A DNA stretch of 64,000 nucleotides from Corynebacterium liangguodongii (GTDB taxonomy: Bacteria; Actinomycetota; Actinomycetes; Mycobacteriales; Mycobacteriaceae). This document shows positions 19,640 to 28,807 of this stretch, one piece after another. A program made the translations under genes and the position numbers. The stretch is from positions 2,046,001 to 2,110,000 of the forward strand of contig NZ_CP026948.1 of the NCBI RefSeq assembly GCF_003070865.1, in the 5' to 3' direction. The number at the start of each line of letters is the position of its first letter. Position 1 is the first letter of the stretch. The notes under the pieces are model-generated. The model was given only the letters and a program-made list of their open reading frames with translations. It searched no databases and was not told the origin of the DNA.

Positions 19640-21124
19640 GTGAATACAAGCAGCGAAAACAGTCGCGCCACGCCGGCGGAGGCCACCCCAAATCAAGACA
19701 ATAAAGACTACATTGGCGCGCTCGACACCGCCGTCGAAGAGCCAAAGATGTTCCCCACCGCGGCGGACGCCGCGCAGGAGCTCTCCGGCGAGCCGATCGA
19801 TCGGGGCCAGGTCATCGCAGCCGACGGGCGTACCGCCGCGGCGTGGGCGCTGCGCTTCATCATCGTTGTCGCAGCGACCGCGTTGTTGTTCTACCTCTTG
19901 CGCTACGTCTGGTTCGGCGTGCTGCCAGTTCTGATGGCGCTGATCATCTGCACCGTGCTCTGGCCCCCGGTGCGCTTCTTGCGCACGCACAAGGTACCCG
20001 CAGCCCTCGCTGTGATCATCGTCTTGCTCGCCTCCTTCGGGATCTTCGGAGGCCTCATCGCAGCGATGGCGCCGATCGTGCGCTCGCAGGGCGGCGACCT
20101 CGTGGTCCAGGCACAGGCCGGCATCAACGTCATCATCAACTGGGCGGAGGAAAACCTCAGGTTTATCGAGGCCGATAAAGTCCAACAGGGAATCCAGCAG
20201 GCAACGGACTTCGTGCGCGGCCAGGCGTCGACAATCGCCTCCGGCGTCTTTAATGGCCTCGGCGCCGTCGCCAGCATTGGCACCACCATGGTGCTCACGC
20301 TCATCTTGACGTTCTTCTTCCTCAAAGACGGTGATGGCTTCTTGCCCTTCGTGCGCAAGTACGCTGGCGTGCGCTCGGGCTGGCACCTCACCGAGGTGCT
20401 CATGCGCTCCTGGAACACGCTGTCCGGGTTCATCCGCACGCAGGCGATCGTCTCCGCGGTCGACGCGGTCTTCATCGGCGTCGGCCTCATCCTCCTGGGC
20501 GTCCCGCTGTGGCCCGTGCTGGCGCTGATCACCTTCTTCGCCGGGTTCATCCCGATCATCGGTGCGTTTACCGCCGGTGCCCTCTCCGTGGCGGTGGCGC
20601 TCGTCTCCAACGGCCCGACCAACGCCATCCTCGTGCTCCTGCTCGTCATCGCTGTCCAGCAGATCGAGGGCAACGTCTTGCAGCCGATCCTGCAATCGCG
20701 GGCGATGGGCCTGCACGCCGTGGTCGTGCTGCTGGCCGTCGCCCTCGGCGGCACCCTCTTCGGCATCATCGGCGCCTTCCTTGCCGTCCCCGTCGCTGCG
20801 GTCGTCGCGGTCTTCCTCGGGTACTGGGCGGAGATGGTCTCGCTGCGGGCGGGGCAAATTACTGCCGACGACATCATGATCGCCACCCAGCAAAGCCAAA
20901 GCGTCGATTCCAAGGAGGCGTTTTTGGCCGTGCGCGAGAAGATGCGCTCCCTCGGCCGCAACAACCGCGGCTCAAACGGCAAGCCGATCGCGCAGACCAC
21001 CGGCTCGACCAAAGTCTCTTCCGAAAAAGAGGCCCCCGAGCACGAGCTCGACCGCGAGGTGCCTGGGCGTACAAGCGCGACCCACGACCCGACGGTCAAG
21101 GCAAAGCCCGACCAGCGAGGCTAA
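19640..21124 (+). CDS. AI-2E family transporter-like membrane protein (UPF0118)
   Basis: A 494-aa membrane protein with about eight helices, an AI-2E transporter-family pattern (PVLMALIICTVLWPPVRFLR; the re-entrant LLGVPLWPVLALITFFAGFIP; QQIEGNVLQPILQSRAMGLHA) and long polar termini. Family members are proposed to export small molecules or to be Na+/H+ antiporters; the real substrate is unknown. The start is GTG 19640 or GTG 19634. CACAAT at 19626-19631 places the transcription start near 19640, so a leaderless GTG start is likely. The last 80 residues are charged and probably cytoplasmic. A terminator follows. Confidence 0.85.
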   Translation: MNTSSENSRATPAEATPNQDNKDYIGALDTAVEEPKMFPTAADAAQELSGEPIDRGQVIAADGRTAAAWALRFIIVVAATALLFYLLRYVWFGVLPVLMALIICTVLWPPVRFLRTHKVPAALAVIIVLLASFGIFGGLIAAMAPIVRSQGGDLVVQAQAGINVIINWAEENLRFIEADKVQQGIQQATDFVRGQASTIASGVFNGLGAVASIGTTMVLTLILTFFFLKDGDGFLPFVRKYAGVRSGWHLTEVLMRSWNTLSGFIRTQAIVSAVDAVFIGVGLILLGVPLWPVLALITFFAGFIPIIGAFTAGALSVAVALVSNGPTNAILVLLLVIAVQQIEGNVLQPILQSRAMGLHAVVVLLAVALGGTLFGIIGAFLAVPVAAVVAVFLGYWAEMVSLRAGQITADDIMIATQQSQSVDSKEAFLAVREKMRSLGRNNRGSNGKPIAQTTGSTKVSSEKEAPEHELDREVPGRTSATHDPTVKAKPDQRG

Positions 21125-21151
21125 CCGCCCACTGCTCCGCATCCGCCGTTC

Positions 21152-21191
21152 AACCCGGTGACCTGCGCGTCCTGCGCGGCACCGGGTTTTT
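21152..21191 (+). terminator. Intrinsic terminator after the AI-2E-family gene
   Basis: Stem AACCCGGTG (21152-21160) pairs with CACCGGGTT (21180-21188); a T run ends at 21191. The 19-nt loop can also pair internally. Confidence 0.8.
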
Positions 21192-21214
21192 GCCTACCGT
21201 GGCCACCGTAGGCA
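21191..21214. promoter_or_regulatory. 24-bp near-palindrome upstream of the PfpI-family gene
   Basis: TGCCTAC-C-GTGGCCAC-C-GTAGGCA is symmetric except for one C/C pair. It sits 28 bp before the start codon of the DJ-1/PfpI gene and directly after the previous terminator. It could be an operator or a hairpin in the mRNA leader. No repressor is assigned. Confidence 0.55.
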
Positions 21215-21242
21215 GACATAAAAGAAAGAAAGGACCCAAACC

Positions 21243-21767
21243 ATGGCCGATTTGACCGGCAAGCTCGTCGCCATTGTGGCCACGAACCGCTTCGAAGATT
21301 CCGAGCTCACCTCACCGAAGGAGGCCGTTGAGGCCGCGGGCGCGACCACCCACGTTATCGCCACCGAACCCGGCGAGATCGAGGGCAAGAACGGCACAAA
21401 GGTCGCCGTTGACGTCACCACGTCTCGGGCCGACGCCGCCGACTACGACGCCCTGATTCTCCCCGGCGGCACCGGCAACGCCGACACCATCCGCACCGAC
21501 GAAGCGGCGGTCGAGTTCGTGCGCGCCCTGCGCGAGGCGGGCAAACCGACCGGCGTGATCTGCCACGGCGGCTGGATCCTTACCGACGCCAACGTGATCC
21601 GCGGTGTGAAGCTCACCTCGTACAAGTCCATTAAGACCGACCTGGTCAACGCCGGCGCGCAGTGGGTCGACGAGGAGGTCGTCGTCGACGGCGGATTCAT
21701 CTCCTCCCGCACGCCGAAGGACCTCCCGGCGTTTAACGCCGCGCTCGTGGCCGAGTTTGCCAAGTAG
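21243..21767 (+). CDS. DJ-1/PfpI family protein (YhbO/YajL-like)
   Basis: A 174-aa cytoplasmic protein of normal PfpI-family length. The nucleophile elbow VICHGGW gives Cys107 and His108; Glu18 in NRFEDSEL is the conserved acid. Relatives are described as stress-protective proteases, glyoxalases or deglycases; which activity applies cannot be read from the sequence. AAAGGA precedes the ATG. It appears monocistronic, between a terminator upstream and the convergent lipase gene 9 nt downstream. A palindrome at 21191-21214 may regulate it. Confidence 0.9.
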   Translation: MADLTGKLVAIVATNRFEDSELTSPKEAVEAAGATTHVIATEPGEIEGKNGTKVAVDVTTSRADAADYDALILPGGTGNADTIRTDEAAVEFVRALREAGKPTGVICHGGWILTDANVIRGVKLTSYKSIKTDLVNAGAQWVDEEVVVDGGFISSRTPKDLPAFNAALVAEFAK

Positions 21768-21776
21768 CGTCTGTGG

Positions 21777-22922
21777 TTACCGGGAGGATCCGGTAGCGCC
21801 CACCGAGCTGCCGAGCATGGCGCCGACGAGCGTGCTACTCGCGTCCTGCGCACGCACGGACGAGCCGGAGGCGATCTCGCCTGGTTCAGTGGGATTGGTC
21901 ACGTCCGCCCGCGCGTAGCCAGGAACCTCGGGTTCACTTTCGAAGCGCGGCTCGCCGAGTGCAGAGAGGTATTCTGGCACGGCGCCAAGTAGCTGGGGCA
22001 GCTCAGCCGCGACTAGGCCGGGCGCGAGGTGTGTCGAGCAATCGATCCCCGCCCTCTCGGGGTTGGCAGGTCCCGGGTTATTCAGCGCATCGAGGACAAG
22101 CCTGTAGGCCGTGTTGTTGGCTAAGATACCCAGGTGCCCGGGAGCCTGGTTCGCGCAGATATCCTGCACAGCGATGTTCTCCGCGCCGCGTATGGCGCTC
22201 ACCTCGTCCGCCGGCTGGATCCCCCCGTCGGTGCGGCTATAGATGCTGGTCACTGAAATGCTATCGGGCAGCGGCCTGGCGTTGAGCGCCTGGACGAAGT
22301 TGGACTGCGGGTGCATCTGCCACGCCACGACGGGACAGGCACCCACCGCCTGACACGCAGGCTCGACGAGAGTGGTGCCGCGCACGGCACCGGCGACCGC
22401 GATGAAGTCATCAACAAGCGAGGCCGCTTCCTCGTCATAGCGCAGCCCCCACATGCTCACCGGCGGGCCCGCGCTGTGGCCGATGACGGAGACGTTTTTC
22501 CCGAGACGTGCCTGGGCTAGCTTCACCCCGTGTGCCACATAGAGGCCGGCCTGCGTCATATCCCCGCGCCCGTTACGCGGCGGGCTGACCCAGCAGATGT
22601 CGAAACCTTCCGCGCCGAGCTGCGGGATGTAGTTCCACGCGAACGAATGCTGCTCGTCAGCCCCCACGCCGGGGACGAGCACGACTGTCTTGACTGCCGA
22701 GGGATCGGGGGTGTCGTGGACGCAGCGAAACGCCGCATCGAGTTCCTCCTGCGGCGGAACGTAATCTCCCATGGGGCGCGCGCCTAACCCATGGCGCGAC
22801 CACGAGCCGAACACCTGCGAGCTGCCGTTGGGCACCTCCTGCGCCGTCGCAGAACCTCCTCCTACGGCCCCCAACACAGCGGCGGTCGCGGCCGCCGCAA
22901 TCATTCCAATCAACCTTTTCAC
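21777..22922 (-). CDS. Secreted alpha/beta hydrolase, probable triacylglycerol lipase
   Basis: A 381-aa exported hydrolase. The signal peptide (KRLIGMIAAAATAAVLGA...SATAQ) ends near residue 28. The mature part has an oxyanion segment VVLVPGVGADEQHSFAW, the nucleophile elbow VIGHSAGPPVSMWG, and a His candidate in QAPGHLGIL. Cys pairs (FRCVH/FDICW; ACQAVGACP) suggest disulfides outside the cell. The sequence fits corynebacterial secreted lipases. GTG 22922 is preferred because it puts KRLIG at the mature start of the signal; ATG 22955 is possible. A tail of about 55 residues is Ser/Gly-rich and disordered. A second, broken lipase gene lies at the right end of the window. Confidence 0.82.
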   Translation of the reverse strand: MKRLIGMIAAAATAAVLGAVGGGSATAQEVPNGSSQVFGSWSRHGLGARPMGDYVPPQEELDAAFRCVHDTPDPSAVKTVVLVPGVGADEQHSFAWNYIPQLGAEGFDICWVSPPRNGRGDMTQAGLYVAHGVKLAQARLGKNVSVIGHSAGPPVSMWGLRYDEEAASLVDDFIAVAGAVRGTTLVEPACQAVGACPVVAWQMHPQSNFVQALNARPLPDSISVTSIYSRTDGGIQPADEVSAIRGAENIAVQDICANQAPGHLGILANNTAYRLVLDALNNPGPANPERAGIDCSTHLAPGLVAAELPQLLGAVPEYLSALGEPRFESEPEVPGYARADVTNPTEPGEIASGSSVRAQDASSTLVGAMLGSSVGATGSSR

Positions 22923-22987
22923 GCCGGCCTCCTTCTGATCGAGTGTATGCCTCACACTAGCTTCGATCGGCGGGGCCGGGGAGACTG

Positions 22988-23323
22988 TTACAGTCCCACG
23001 TCAAGGACCCTGCGAAGCCGAGCAAATGCCTCGGGCACAACGACATGGATGGTGCTGCGGCCCTGCGCGACGCGGTCCACCAGGCCTGCCTCAGCAAGCT
23101 TCTTCAGATGGTGGGAGACGGTCGGCTGACTAAGGCCAACTAAGGAGGCGAGCTCACCCACGCCCATCGGCCGGCAGCCCTCGGCAGCGATATGGGAGAG
23201 CAACTCGAGACGGGCGGGGTCCGCGAGCACGCGAAAGAGCCCTGCGTAGCAGGCGGCCTCATCCGGGGTGAGGGGGCTGGTGCCGAGGCAGCACTGGGGG
23301 TCACGGTGTTCCACACCATCCAC
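22988..23323 (-). CDS. arsR: Arsenical resistance repressor ArsR
   Basis: A 111-aa ArsR/SmtB regulator with the winged-helix block GVGELASLVGLSQPTVSHHLKKLAEAGLVDR. Cys11, Cys12 and Cys50 (QCCLG; AEGCRP) have nearly the spacing reported for the As(III) site of Corynebacterium glutamicum ArsR (Cys15, Cys16, Cys55), which differs from the E. coli type. On arsenite or antimonite binding it should release the operator 2 bp upstream of the GTG start (23325-23348), which lies between arsR and the divergent arsB. Longer upstream starts would run through the operator and are rejected. Confidence 0.92.
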   Translation of the reverse strand: MDGVEHRDPQCCLGTSPLTPDEAACYAGLFRVLADPARLELLSHIAAEGCRPMGVGELASLVGLSQPTVSHHLKKLAEAGLVDRVAQGRSTIHVVVPEAFARLRRVLDVGL

Positions 23324-23324
23324 T

Positions 23325-23348
23325 ATATATTGACGCGCATCAATATAT
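23325..23348. promoter_or_regulatory. ArsR operator between divergent arsR and arsB
   Basis: Perfect 9-bp inverted repeat ATATATTGA (23325-23333) / TCAATATAT (23340-23348) with a 6-bp spacer. It is AT-rich against the GC-rich background and lies just ahead of arsR and 65 bp before arsB. Confidence 0.88.
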
Positions 23349-23412
23349 CGGATAGGCTGCCCCCGGTAAAAGCCGATAGCACAACCATTCCCCCACCGCA
23401 CCCGAGGATTTC

Positions 23413-24498
23413 ATGAACGACTCTCCCGCGCTGCCCCGACTCTCCGTCCAAGACCGCGCACTTCCCTTATTCATCCTCGCCGCCATGGCGCTCGGACTGG
23501 CCATCGGCCGCTTCATACCGGGCGTACCCTCCGCACTCTCCGCGCTCGAGGTCGGCGGCATCTCCGTGCCCATCGCCGTGGGGCTGTTGGTCATGATGTA
23601 CCCGCCGCTTGCAAAGGTGCGCTACGACAAGGCCGCAGGGATCGCCGCGGATACCCGGCTCATGGCCGTCTCCCTCACCCTCAACTGGGTGGTCGGGCCG
23701 GCGTTCATGTTCGCCTTGGCCTGGATCTTCCTACCCGACCAACCGGAGCTGCGCACCGGCCTAATCATCGTCGGCCTCGCCCGCTGCATCGCGATGGTGC
23801 TCGTGTGGGCCGACCTCTCCTGCGCCGACCGCGAGGCCACCGCCGTGCTCGTGGCCATCAACTCCGTCTTCCAGGTGGTCGCCTTCGGCATCCTCGGCTG
23901 GTTCTACCTGCAGGTCCTGCCCTCCTGGCTGGGCTTAGAGACGACCTCGGTGGATTTCTCCATCGCCGCGATCATCGGCTCCGTACTCGTCTTCTTAGGC
24001 ATTCCCCTCCTCGCCGGGGCGGCCTCTCGGTTCATCGGCGAGCGCTCCCGCGGGCGGGCATGGTACGAATCGAGGTTCCTACCCGCCATCTCTCCGCTGG
24101 CGATGATCGGCCTGCTCTACACCATCGTCTTACTGTTTTCCCTGCAGGGCGAGAAGATCATCGACCAGCCCCTGACGGTGGCCCGCGTCGCCGTCCCGCT
24201 CGTGGCCTACTTCATGCTCATGTTCGGCCTCGCACTCGCCGCCTCCAAGGCCACCGGCATGGGGTACGCGCAATCCGCCGCCGTATCCTTTACCGCCGCG
24301 GGCAACAACTTCGAGCTGGCCATCGCCGTATCCATCGGTACCTTCGGGGCCACCTCGGCGCAGGCCCTGGCGGGAACGATCGGCCCGCTGGTGGAAATCC
24401 CGGTGCTCGTCGGCCTCGTCTACTTTATGCTCTGGGCGGGCCCGAAACTCTTCCCCTCCGACCCCACCCTGCCCGAAACCGCCGCGGCCCCGCGCTGA
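23413..24498 (+). CDS. arsB: Arsenite efflux permease (Acr3 family)
   Basis: A 361-aa inner-membrane carrier with ten helices of the ACR3/bile-acid:sodium symporter fold. It exports As(III) and perhaps Sb(III). The conserved Cys in [17 protein letters not shown] and the [15 protein letters not shown] block are hallmarks of Acr3. GAGG precedes ATG 23413. It is followed after 11 nt by the arsenate reductase gene, so the two form an operon that is induced with arsR through the shared operator. Named arsB/acr3 in related species. Confidence 0.94.
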   Translation: MNDSPALPRLSVQDRALPLFILAAMALGLAIGRFIPGVPSALSALEVGGISVPIAVGLLVMMYPPLAKVRYDKAAGIAADTRLMAVSLTLNWVVGPAFMFALAWIFLPDQPELRTGLIIVGLARCIAMVLVWADLSCADREATAVLVAINSVFQVVAFGILGWFYLQVLPSWLGLETTSVDFSIAAIIGSVLVFLGIPLLAGAASRFIGERSRGRAWYESRFLPAISPLAMIGLLYTIVLLFSLQGEKIIDQPLTVARVAVPLVAYFMLMFGLALAASKATGMGYAQSAAVSFTAAGNNFELAIAVSIGTFGATSAQALAGTIGPLVEIPVLVGLVYFMLWAGPKLFPSDPTLPETAAAPR

Positions 24499-24509
24499 AA
24501 GGAATCCCC

Positions 24510-24923
24510 ATGCCTCATACCCCCTCTGTCCTCTTTGTCTGTGTCGGCAACGGCGGGAAATCCCAGATGGCCGCGGCGCTTGCGCACAAGCGGGCGGGCG
24601 AGCGCCTCGAGATCCACTCCGCCGGCACGAAACCCGCTCGCGCGCTGAATGCGGAGTCCGTCGAGGCCATCGCCGAGGTCGGCGCGGACATGTCCTCCGG
24701 CCGGCCCAAGCCCATCGACGCAGACCTGCTGCGCCGGGTGGACCGCACCATCATCTTGGGCTCGGATGCACAGCTCGAGCTGCCCGGCGATGCGCGCGGA
24801 ACGCTCGAGCGCTGGGTGACCGACGAGCCCTCCACCCGCGGGATCGAGGGCATGGAGCGCATGAGGCTCGTGCGCGACGACATTGATGCGCGGGTGGCCG
24901 CGCTCATCGAGTCCCTGCTTTAG
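24510..24923 (+). CDS. arsC: Arsenate reductase / arsenate-mycothiol transferase (LMW-phosphatase fold)
   Basis: A 137-aa protein of the low-molecular-weight phosphatase fold. The P-loop reads C11-VGNGG-K17-S, and the general acid Asp lies in VTDEPSTRG. In this family Cys attacks arsenate; corynebacterial members use mycothiol and mycoredoxin to release As(III) for the Acr3 pump upstream. The P-loop has Lys where phosphatases have Arg. I believe this is normal for the corynebacterial/mycobacterial ArsC group, but it should be compared with the family. AAAGGA precedes ATG 24510. The stop overlaps the convergent cysZ stop by 4 bp. Confidence 0.88.
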   Translation: MPHTPSVLFVCVGNGGKSQMAAALAHKRAGERLEIHSAGTKPARALNAESVEAIAEVGADMSSGRPKPIDADLLRRVDRTIILGSDAQLELPGDARGTLERWVTDEPSTRGIEGMERMRLVRDDIDARVAALIESLL

Positions 24924-25870
24924 CGGGATTCGGCGTGGTTTTCCACGCCCCCGAGGGCGCGCGCGTCCTCGGCGATGCGCTCCTTCTCCGCCGCCGCGCG
25001 GGAGTTGTGGCGCGACTTGATCACCCCGTGGGCGCTCAACGCCAGCCCGAGGACGAGGACGGCGACGCGCACGACCCACAGGTGGTCGGTAAAGCCCACG
25101 GCTTTCAGTACCGTCGGCAGGTTCAGCACGAGGATGAGCGTGCCCACGACCCCGCCGAGGAGGACCGGGTTGAGCCTGGTGACCAGCCACGCGGCGAGCG
25201 GTGCGGCGATCACGCCGCCGACGAGCAGGGCGCCGACGGAGGCCAGGTTGGCAACGAGGTCTTCCCACATACCGATGAGGAAGCCGGCCGTGGCCGCGAA
25301 GGTGACGAAGAACTCTGCGGTGTTGACGGTGCCCACGATGTAGCGCGGCTCGGAGCGGCCGGCAGCCATGAGGGTCGAGGTGGTCACCGGGCCCCAGCCA
25401 CCGCCGCCGGTCGCGTCGATAAAGCCGCCGAAGAGGCCGAGGCCGCCGAGGAAGCCTGTCGAGTGCGGCTTCGGGTTGACCACCCGTTTGGTCAGCCCGC
25501 GGGAGAACCGCAGCAAAAGGTTCAGGCCGATGAGCGCCAGGATGAGCGACATGATCGGCTTCGCCGCCTCCGTCGACAGGTTCGACAACACGGTCGCCCC
25601 GGCAAACGCACCGATGGCGCCCGGGATGGAGATGGTGGCAACGACCTTCCAGTTCACGTTGCCGAAGCGCCAGTGGGAGAGCCCAGAGACGAACGTGGTG
25701 CCCAGCTCCGCGGTGTGGACCACGGCCGACGCACTCGCCGGCCCCAGGCCCGCCAGCGCTACCAGGATTGACGTCGAGGTGACCCCGAAGCCCATCCCGA
25801 GCCCTCCGTCAACGAGCTGGCCGGCGAGCCCGGCGATGGCGATGAGAATAAGTGTGGTGAGTCTGGTCAT
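24920..25870 (-). CDS. cysZ: TauE/SafE-family permease, sulfate uptake candidate CysZ
   Basis: A 316-aa membrane protein with eight or more helices of the TauE/SafE family ([39 protein letters not shown]). It is the last gene of cysIXHDNYZ, where the homologue in C. glutamicum is regarded as the likely sulfate importer; it is unrelated to E. coli CysZ. The ATG at 25870 directly abuts the cysY stop, so translation is coupled. The C-terminal 30 residues are charged and cytoplasmic. Confidence 0.88.
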   Translation of the reverse strand: MTRLTTLILIAIAGLAGQLVDGGLGMGFGVTSTSILVALAGLGPASASAVVHTAELGTTFVSGLSHWRFGNVNWKVVATISIPGAIGAFAGATVLSNLSTEAAKPIMSLILALIGLNLLLRFSRGLTKRVVNPKPHSTGFLGGLGLFGGFIDATGGGGWGPVTTSTLMAAGRSEPRYIVGTVNTAEFFVTFAATAGFLIGMWEDLVANLASVGALLVGGVIAAPLAAWLVTRLNPVLLGGVVGTLILVLNLPTVLKAVGFTDHLWVVRVAVLVLGLALSAHGVIKSRHNSRAAAEKERIAEDARALGGVENHAESR

Positions 25871-26599
25871 CTAGATCTCCCCCCTTTCGTGAAGTGCCTC
25901 GCTAAAGCGCGAAGCAACGATGTCTGTGAGGTCTGTTATCAGCGGTGCCGAGTGCGTAATCCTCGCCCCCGTGCGGTCCTGGATCTCGCCGAAGGCGTGC
26001 GTGGCGCGATCGAGCAGGAGGCCGTCGGTGACAAACAGCGGCACAACGTGCACCTGCGGCTGCCCTCTGGCAGCCTGCTCGATCCCCTCGTTGCCCGTGA
26101 TCCGGCCGCGGCCCGTGGCGGGCACGACGGTGACCTCGCGGCCGGTGGCGGCTCCGAGTGCCGCGCCGAGGTTCTGCGTCTTCGCCGCAGCCTGATCGTT
26201 GGAGGTGCCTACGGGGTAGAGGATGATCGAGGCGTGCACAGGGGCGTCGACACGCACGCGGCGGGCGAGCACCTCGACGAGGTCGGCGCCCTGGCCGAGC
26301 CCCGCCGCGGGCACGAGTTCAATCCCGGTCGCTGCGCGGGCCGCGTCGATGGCGGCGGGGACGTCCTTTGTGGCGTGGAACGCGCGGGTAAAAAGCAGCG
26401 GGACGACCACCGCGGTGTCGTAGCCCTCCGCGGCCGCCAGGCGCGCGGCCCCGGTGAGGTCGGGGGCATTGAATTCCAGGTAGGAGTCCATGGCGCCTAC
26501 CCCCAGGGTCATTGCGGCCGCCGCCGTGAGCCGCTCGATGCCGCGCTGGGCGCGCTCGTGCCGCGAGCCGTGCGAGAGCGTAATCAAAGCGGCGGTCAT
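25871..26599 (-). CDS. cysY: CbiX/SirB-like sirohydrochlorin ferrochelatase CysY
   Basis: A 242-aa protein with two CbiX halves. The metal-binding His occurs in LITLSHGSRHERAQRG, and the second half includes VHVVPLFVTDGLLLDRATHAFGE. It probably inserts Fe2+ into sirohydrochlorin to give sirohaem for the sulfite reductase CysI of the same operon. The start lies 9 nt after the cysN stop and its stop abuts cysZ. The cobalt-inserting alternative is less likely in this context. Confidence 0.88.
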   Translation of the reverse strand: MTAALITLSHGSRHERAQRGIERLTAAAAMTLGVGAMDSYLEFNAPDLTGAARLAAAEGYDTAVVVPLLFTRAFHATKDVPAAIDAARAATGIELVPAAGLGQGADLVEVLARRVRVDAPVHASIILYPVGTSNDQAAAKTQNLGAALGAATGREVTVVPATGRGRITGNEGIEQAARGQPQVHVVPLFVTDGLLLDRATHAFGEIQDRTGARITHSAPLITDLTDIVASRFSEALHERGEI

Positions 26600-26608
26600 C
26601 GCTACCAG

Positions 26609-27877
26609 CTACCTCAGCCGGGTCCCGACGAGCCCGGCGGCGAGCGTGGAGCCGGAGGCCTGGTCGATGAGCAGGAAGTTGCCCACCGCGCCGCGCGCGG
26701 CGTAGTCCTCCACCGGCAGCTCCATGGCCACCTGGATGGTCACGTGCGCGATGTCGTTGAGGCCAAAGGACTCAGGGCTGGCGATATCGCCGGCGGGCGA
26801 GTCGAGGTCGATCAGCTTATCGACGCCCCCAACGCGCGCCCGCACGAGCGAGGTGCCCAGGCGCAATTTCACGGCCTGACCGGCGGCAATCGCCTTGTCT
26901 GTAAGCCCGACGACGGTGGCGGCGAACTCGCGCACGGGCTGTGGCGCGCTGCCCGCGGAGATGAGGTCGCCGCGCACGAGGTCGATGTCGTCGGCCAGGC
27001 GAAGCGCCACGGACTCACCGGCGCGGGCGGAGTCCTGCTCGCCGTCGGCGGTGTCGATGTGCGTGATCGTCGTCGTGCGCCCGCCGGCGGTGACCTCATC
27101 GCCCACCGAGATCGTCCCTGCGTTAACGCGACCCGCGTAGGCGCGGTAGTCCGTGGCGTGGTTGCGCAGGACGTACTGGATGTAGAAGCGGAAATCGAGC
27201 TCCAGGGCCCGGCCGGAGTTCACGGGGATGGATTCGAGCAGCTCGAGCACGGTCGGGCCCGCATACCAGTCCATCTGGGTGGAGCGCTCGACGACGTTAT
27301 CGCCCTTGAGCGCCGAGATGGGAACCACGTGTGGGCCGGCGATGCCGAGGTCGCCGGCCTTCGCGGAGAACGCGGCCTTGATCTCGTCGAAGACGGCCTC
27401 GGAGTAGTCGACAAGGTCGATCTTGTTCACGGCGAGGATGACCGTTTTCACGCCGAGCAGCGCGGCGACGGTGAGGTGGCGCACGGTTTGTTCGACGACG
27501 CCGTTGCGGGCGTCGACAAGCAGCACGACGACCTGGGAGGTCGACATGCCGGTGACCGTGTTGCGGGTGTACTGCACGTGGCCCGGGGTATCGGCGAGGA
27601 TGAAGGTGCGCTTGTCGGTGGCGAAGTAGCGGTAGGCGACGTCGATGGTGATGCCCTGCTCGCGCTCCGCGCGCAGGCCGTCAACCAGCAGGGAGAGGTC
27701 GAGCCCGTCGAAGCCGCGGTCTGCGGAGGTGCGCTCGACAGAGGCGAGCTGGTCTGCCAGCACGCTCTTGGTGTCGTGCAGCAAGCGGCCGACGAAGGTG
27801 GACTTGCCGTCGTCGACGGAGCCGGCGGTGCACAGCCTCAGCGTCTGGCGCTGGGAAAGCATATCGGTGGCGCTCAT
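26609..27877 (-). CDS. cysN: Sulfate adenylyltransferase, GTPase subunit
   Basis: A 422-aa EF-Tu-like GTPase. It has G1 GSVDDGKST (19-27), G3 DTPGH, G4 NKID and two beta-barrel domains. With CysD it makes adenosine 5'-phosphosulfate (APS) from sulfate and ATP, driven by GTP hydrolysis. No APS-kinase domain is fused to the C-terminus, unlike many mycobacterial CysNC proteins; this fits direct APS reduction by the CysH here. The start ATG shares one base with the cysD stop (TGATG). Confidence 0.96.
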   Translation of the reverse strand: MSATDMLSQRQTLRLCTAGSVDDGKSTFVGRLLHDTKSVLADQLASVERTSADRGFDGLDLSLLVDGLRAEREQGITIDVAYRYFATDKRTFILADTPGHVQYTRNTVTGMSTSQVVVLLVDARNGVVEQTVRHLTVAALLGVKTVILAVNKIDLVDYSEAVFDEIKAAFSAKAGDLGIAGPHVVPISALKGDNVVERSTQMDWYAGPTVLELLESIPVNSGRALELDFRFYIQYVLRNHATDYRAYAGRVNAGTISVGDEVTAGGRTTTITHIDTADGEQDSARAGESVALRLADDIDLVRGDLISAGSAPQPVREFAATVVGLTDKAIAAGQAVKLRLGTSLVRARVGGVDKLIDLDSPAGDIASPESFGLNDIAHVTIQVAMELPVEDYAARGAVGNFLLIDQASGSTLAAGLVGTRLR

Positions 27878-28800
27878 CAGAAGTAGCCCTCCTTCTTGCG
27901 GTCTTCCATGGAGGACTCGCTTAGTCGGTCGTCGGCACGCGTCGCGCCGCGCTCGGTCAGGGTCGAATTGGCAATCTCGGCGAGGACCTCGTCGATAGTC
28001 GACGCATTCGAATCAACGGCGCCGGTGCACGACATGTCGCCGACGGTGCGGTAGCGCACCGTGCGGGTGACCAGCTCCTCGCCCTCTCGCGGCCCGCCCC
28101 ACTCGCCCGCGGTGAGCCACATGCCATCGCGGTTGAACACCTCGCGCTCGTGGGCGAAGTAGATCTCCGGCAGGCGGATCTCGCGCGCGCCGATGTATTC
28201 CCACACGTCGGCCTCGGTCCAGTTGGAGATGGGGAAGACGCGTACGTTCTCGCCGGGGAGCTTCTCCCCGTTGTAGAGGTCCCACAGCTCGGGGCGCTGG
28301 CGGCGCGGATCCCAGCCGCCGAAGGTGTCGCGGATGGAGAACACGCGCTCCTTCGCGCGCGCCCTCTCCTCGTCGCGGCGCGCCCCGCCGAGCACGGCGT
28401 CGTAGCCGACCTCAGCGATGGTCTCCACCAGCGGCACGGTCTGCAGCGGGTTGCGGGTGCCGTCCGGGCGCTCGACGAGGTCACCGCGGTCGATCCAGTC
28501 TTGCACCTTGGCCACGCGCAGGCGCGCGCCGTAGTCCTTCACCACCTCGTCGCGGAACTCGATGACCTCGGGGAAGTTGTGCCCGGTATCGACGTGGAGC
28601 AGCTCAATCGGCATCGCCGCCGGGTAAAAGGCGCGGCGCGCGAGCTCGAGCACGACGCAGGAGTCCTTGCCGCCGGAGAACAGCAGCCCGATCTTGTCGA
28701 ACTGCCCGGCGACTTCGCGCAGGATGTGGATGGACTCGTCTTCCAAGTCCTTCAGGTGCGGCGAGAGCGCCTGGGTATGTGTTGTTGCAGTCATCGTCAA
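27877..28800 (-). CDS. cysD: Sulfate adenylyltransferase, small subunit
   Basis: A 307-aa PP-loop ATP pyrophosphatase-type subunit. The PP motif SGGKDS is at 42-47, and LGGARRDEERARAKERVFS and the C-terminal TLTERGATRADDR are typical of CysD. It forms the adenylyl transfer site and works with CysN. It starts 7 nt after cysH and its stop overlaps the cysN start, so subunit ratio is probably set by translational coupling. Confidence 0.96.
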   Translation of the reverse strand: MTMTATTHTQALSPHLKDLEDESIHILREVAGQFDKIGLLFSGGKDSCVVLELARRAFYPAAMPIELLHVDTGHNFPEVIEFRDEVVKDYGARLRVAKVQDWIDRGDLVERPDGTRNPLQTVPLVETIAEVGYDAVLGGARRDEERARAKERVFSIRDTFGGWDPRRQRPELWDLYNGEKLPGENVRVFPISNWTEADVWEYIGAREIRLPEIYFAHEREVFNRDGMWLTAGEWGGPREGEELVTRTVRYRTVGDMSCTGAVDSNASTIDEVLAEIANSTLTERGATRADDRLSESSMEDRKKEGYF

Positions 28801-28807
28801 ACCTTTA

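Noticed and set aside
24510-24923. Lys instead of Arg in the ArsC P-loop as evidence of inactivation
   Set aside because: From memory, related actinobacterial arsenate reductases share the NGGKSQMA form, so it is probably a family feature; only an alignment could decide.
25889-27886. 665-codon plus-strand frame opposite cysY and cysN
   Set aside because: Antisense to conserved enzymes with all catalytic motifs; no family similarity in the plus-strand product.
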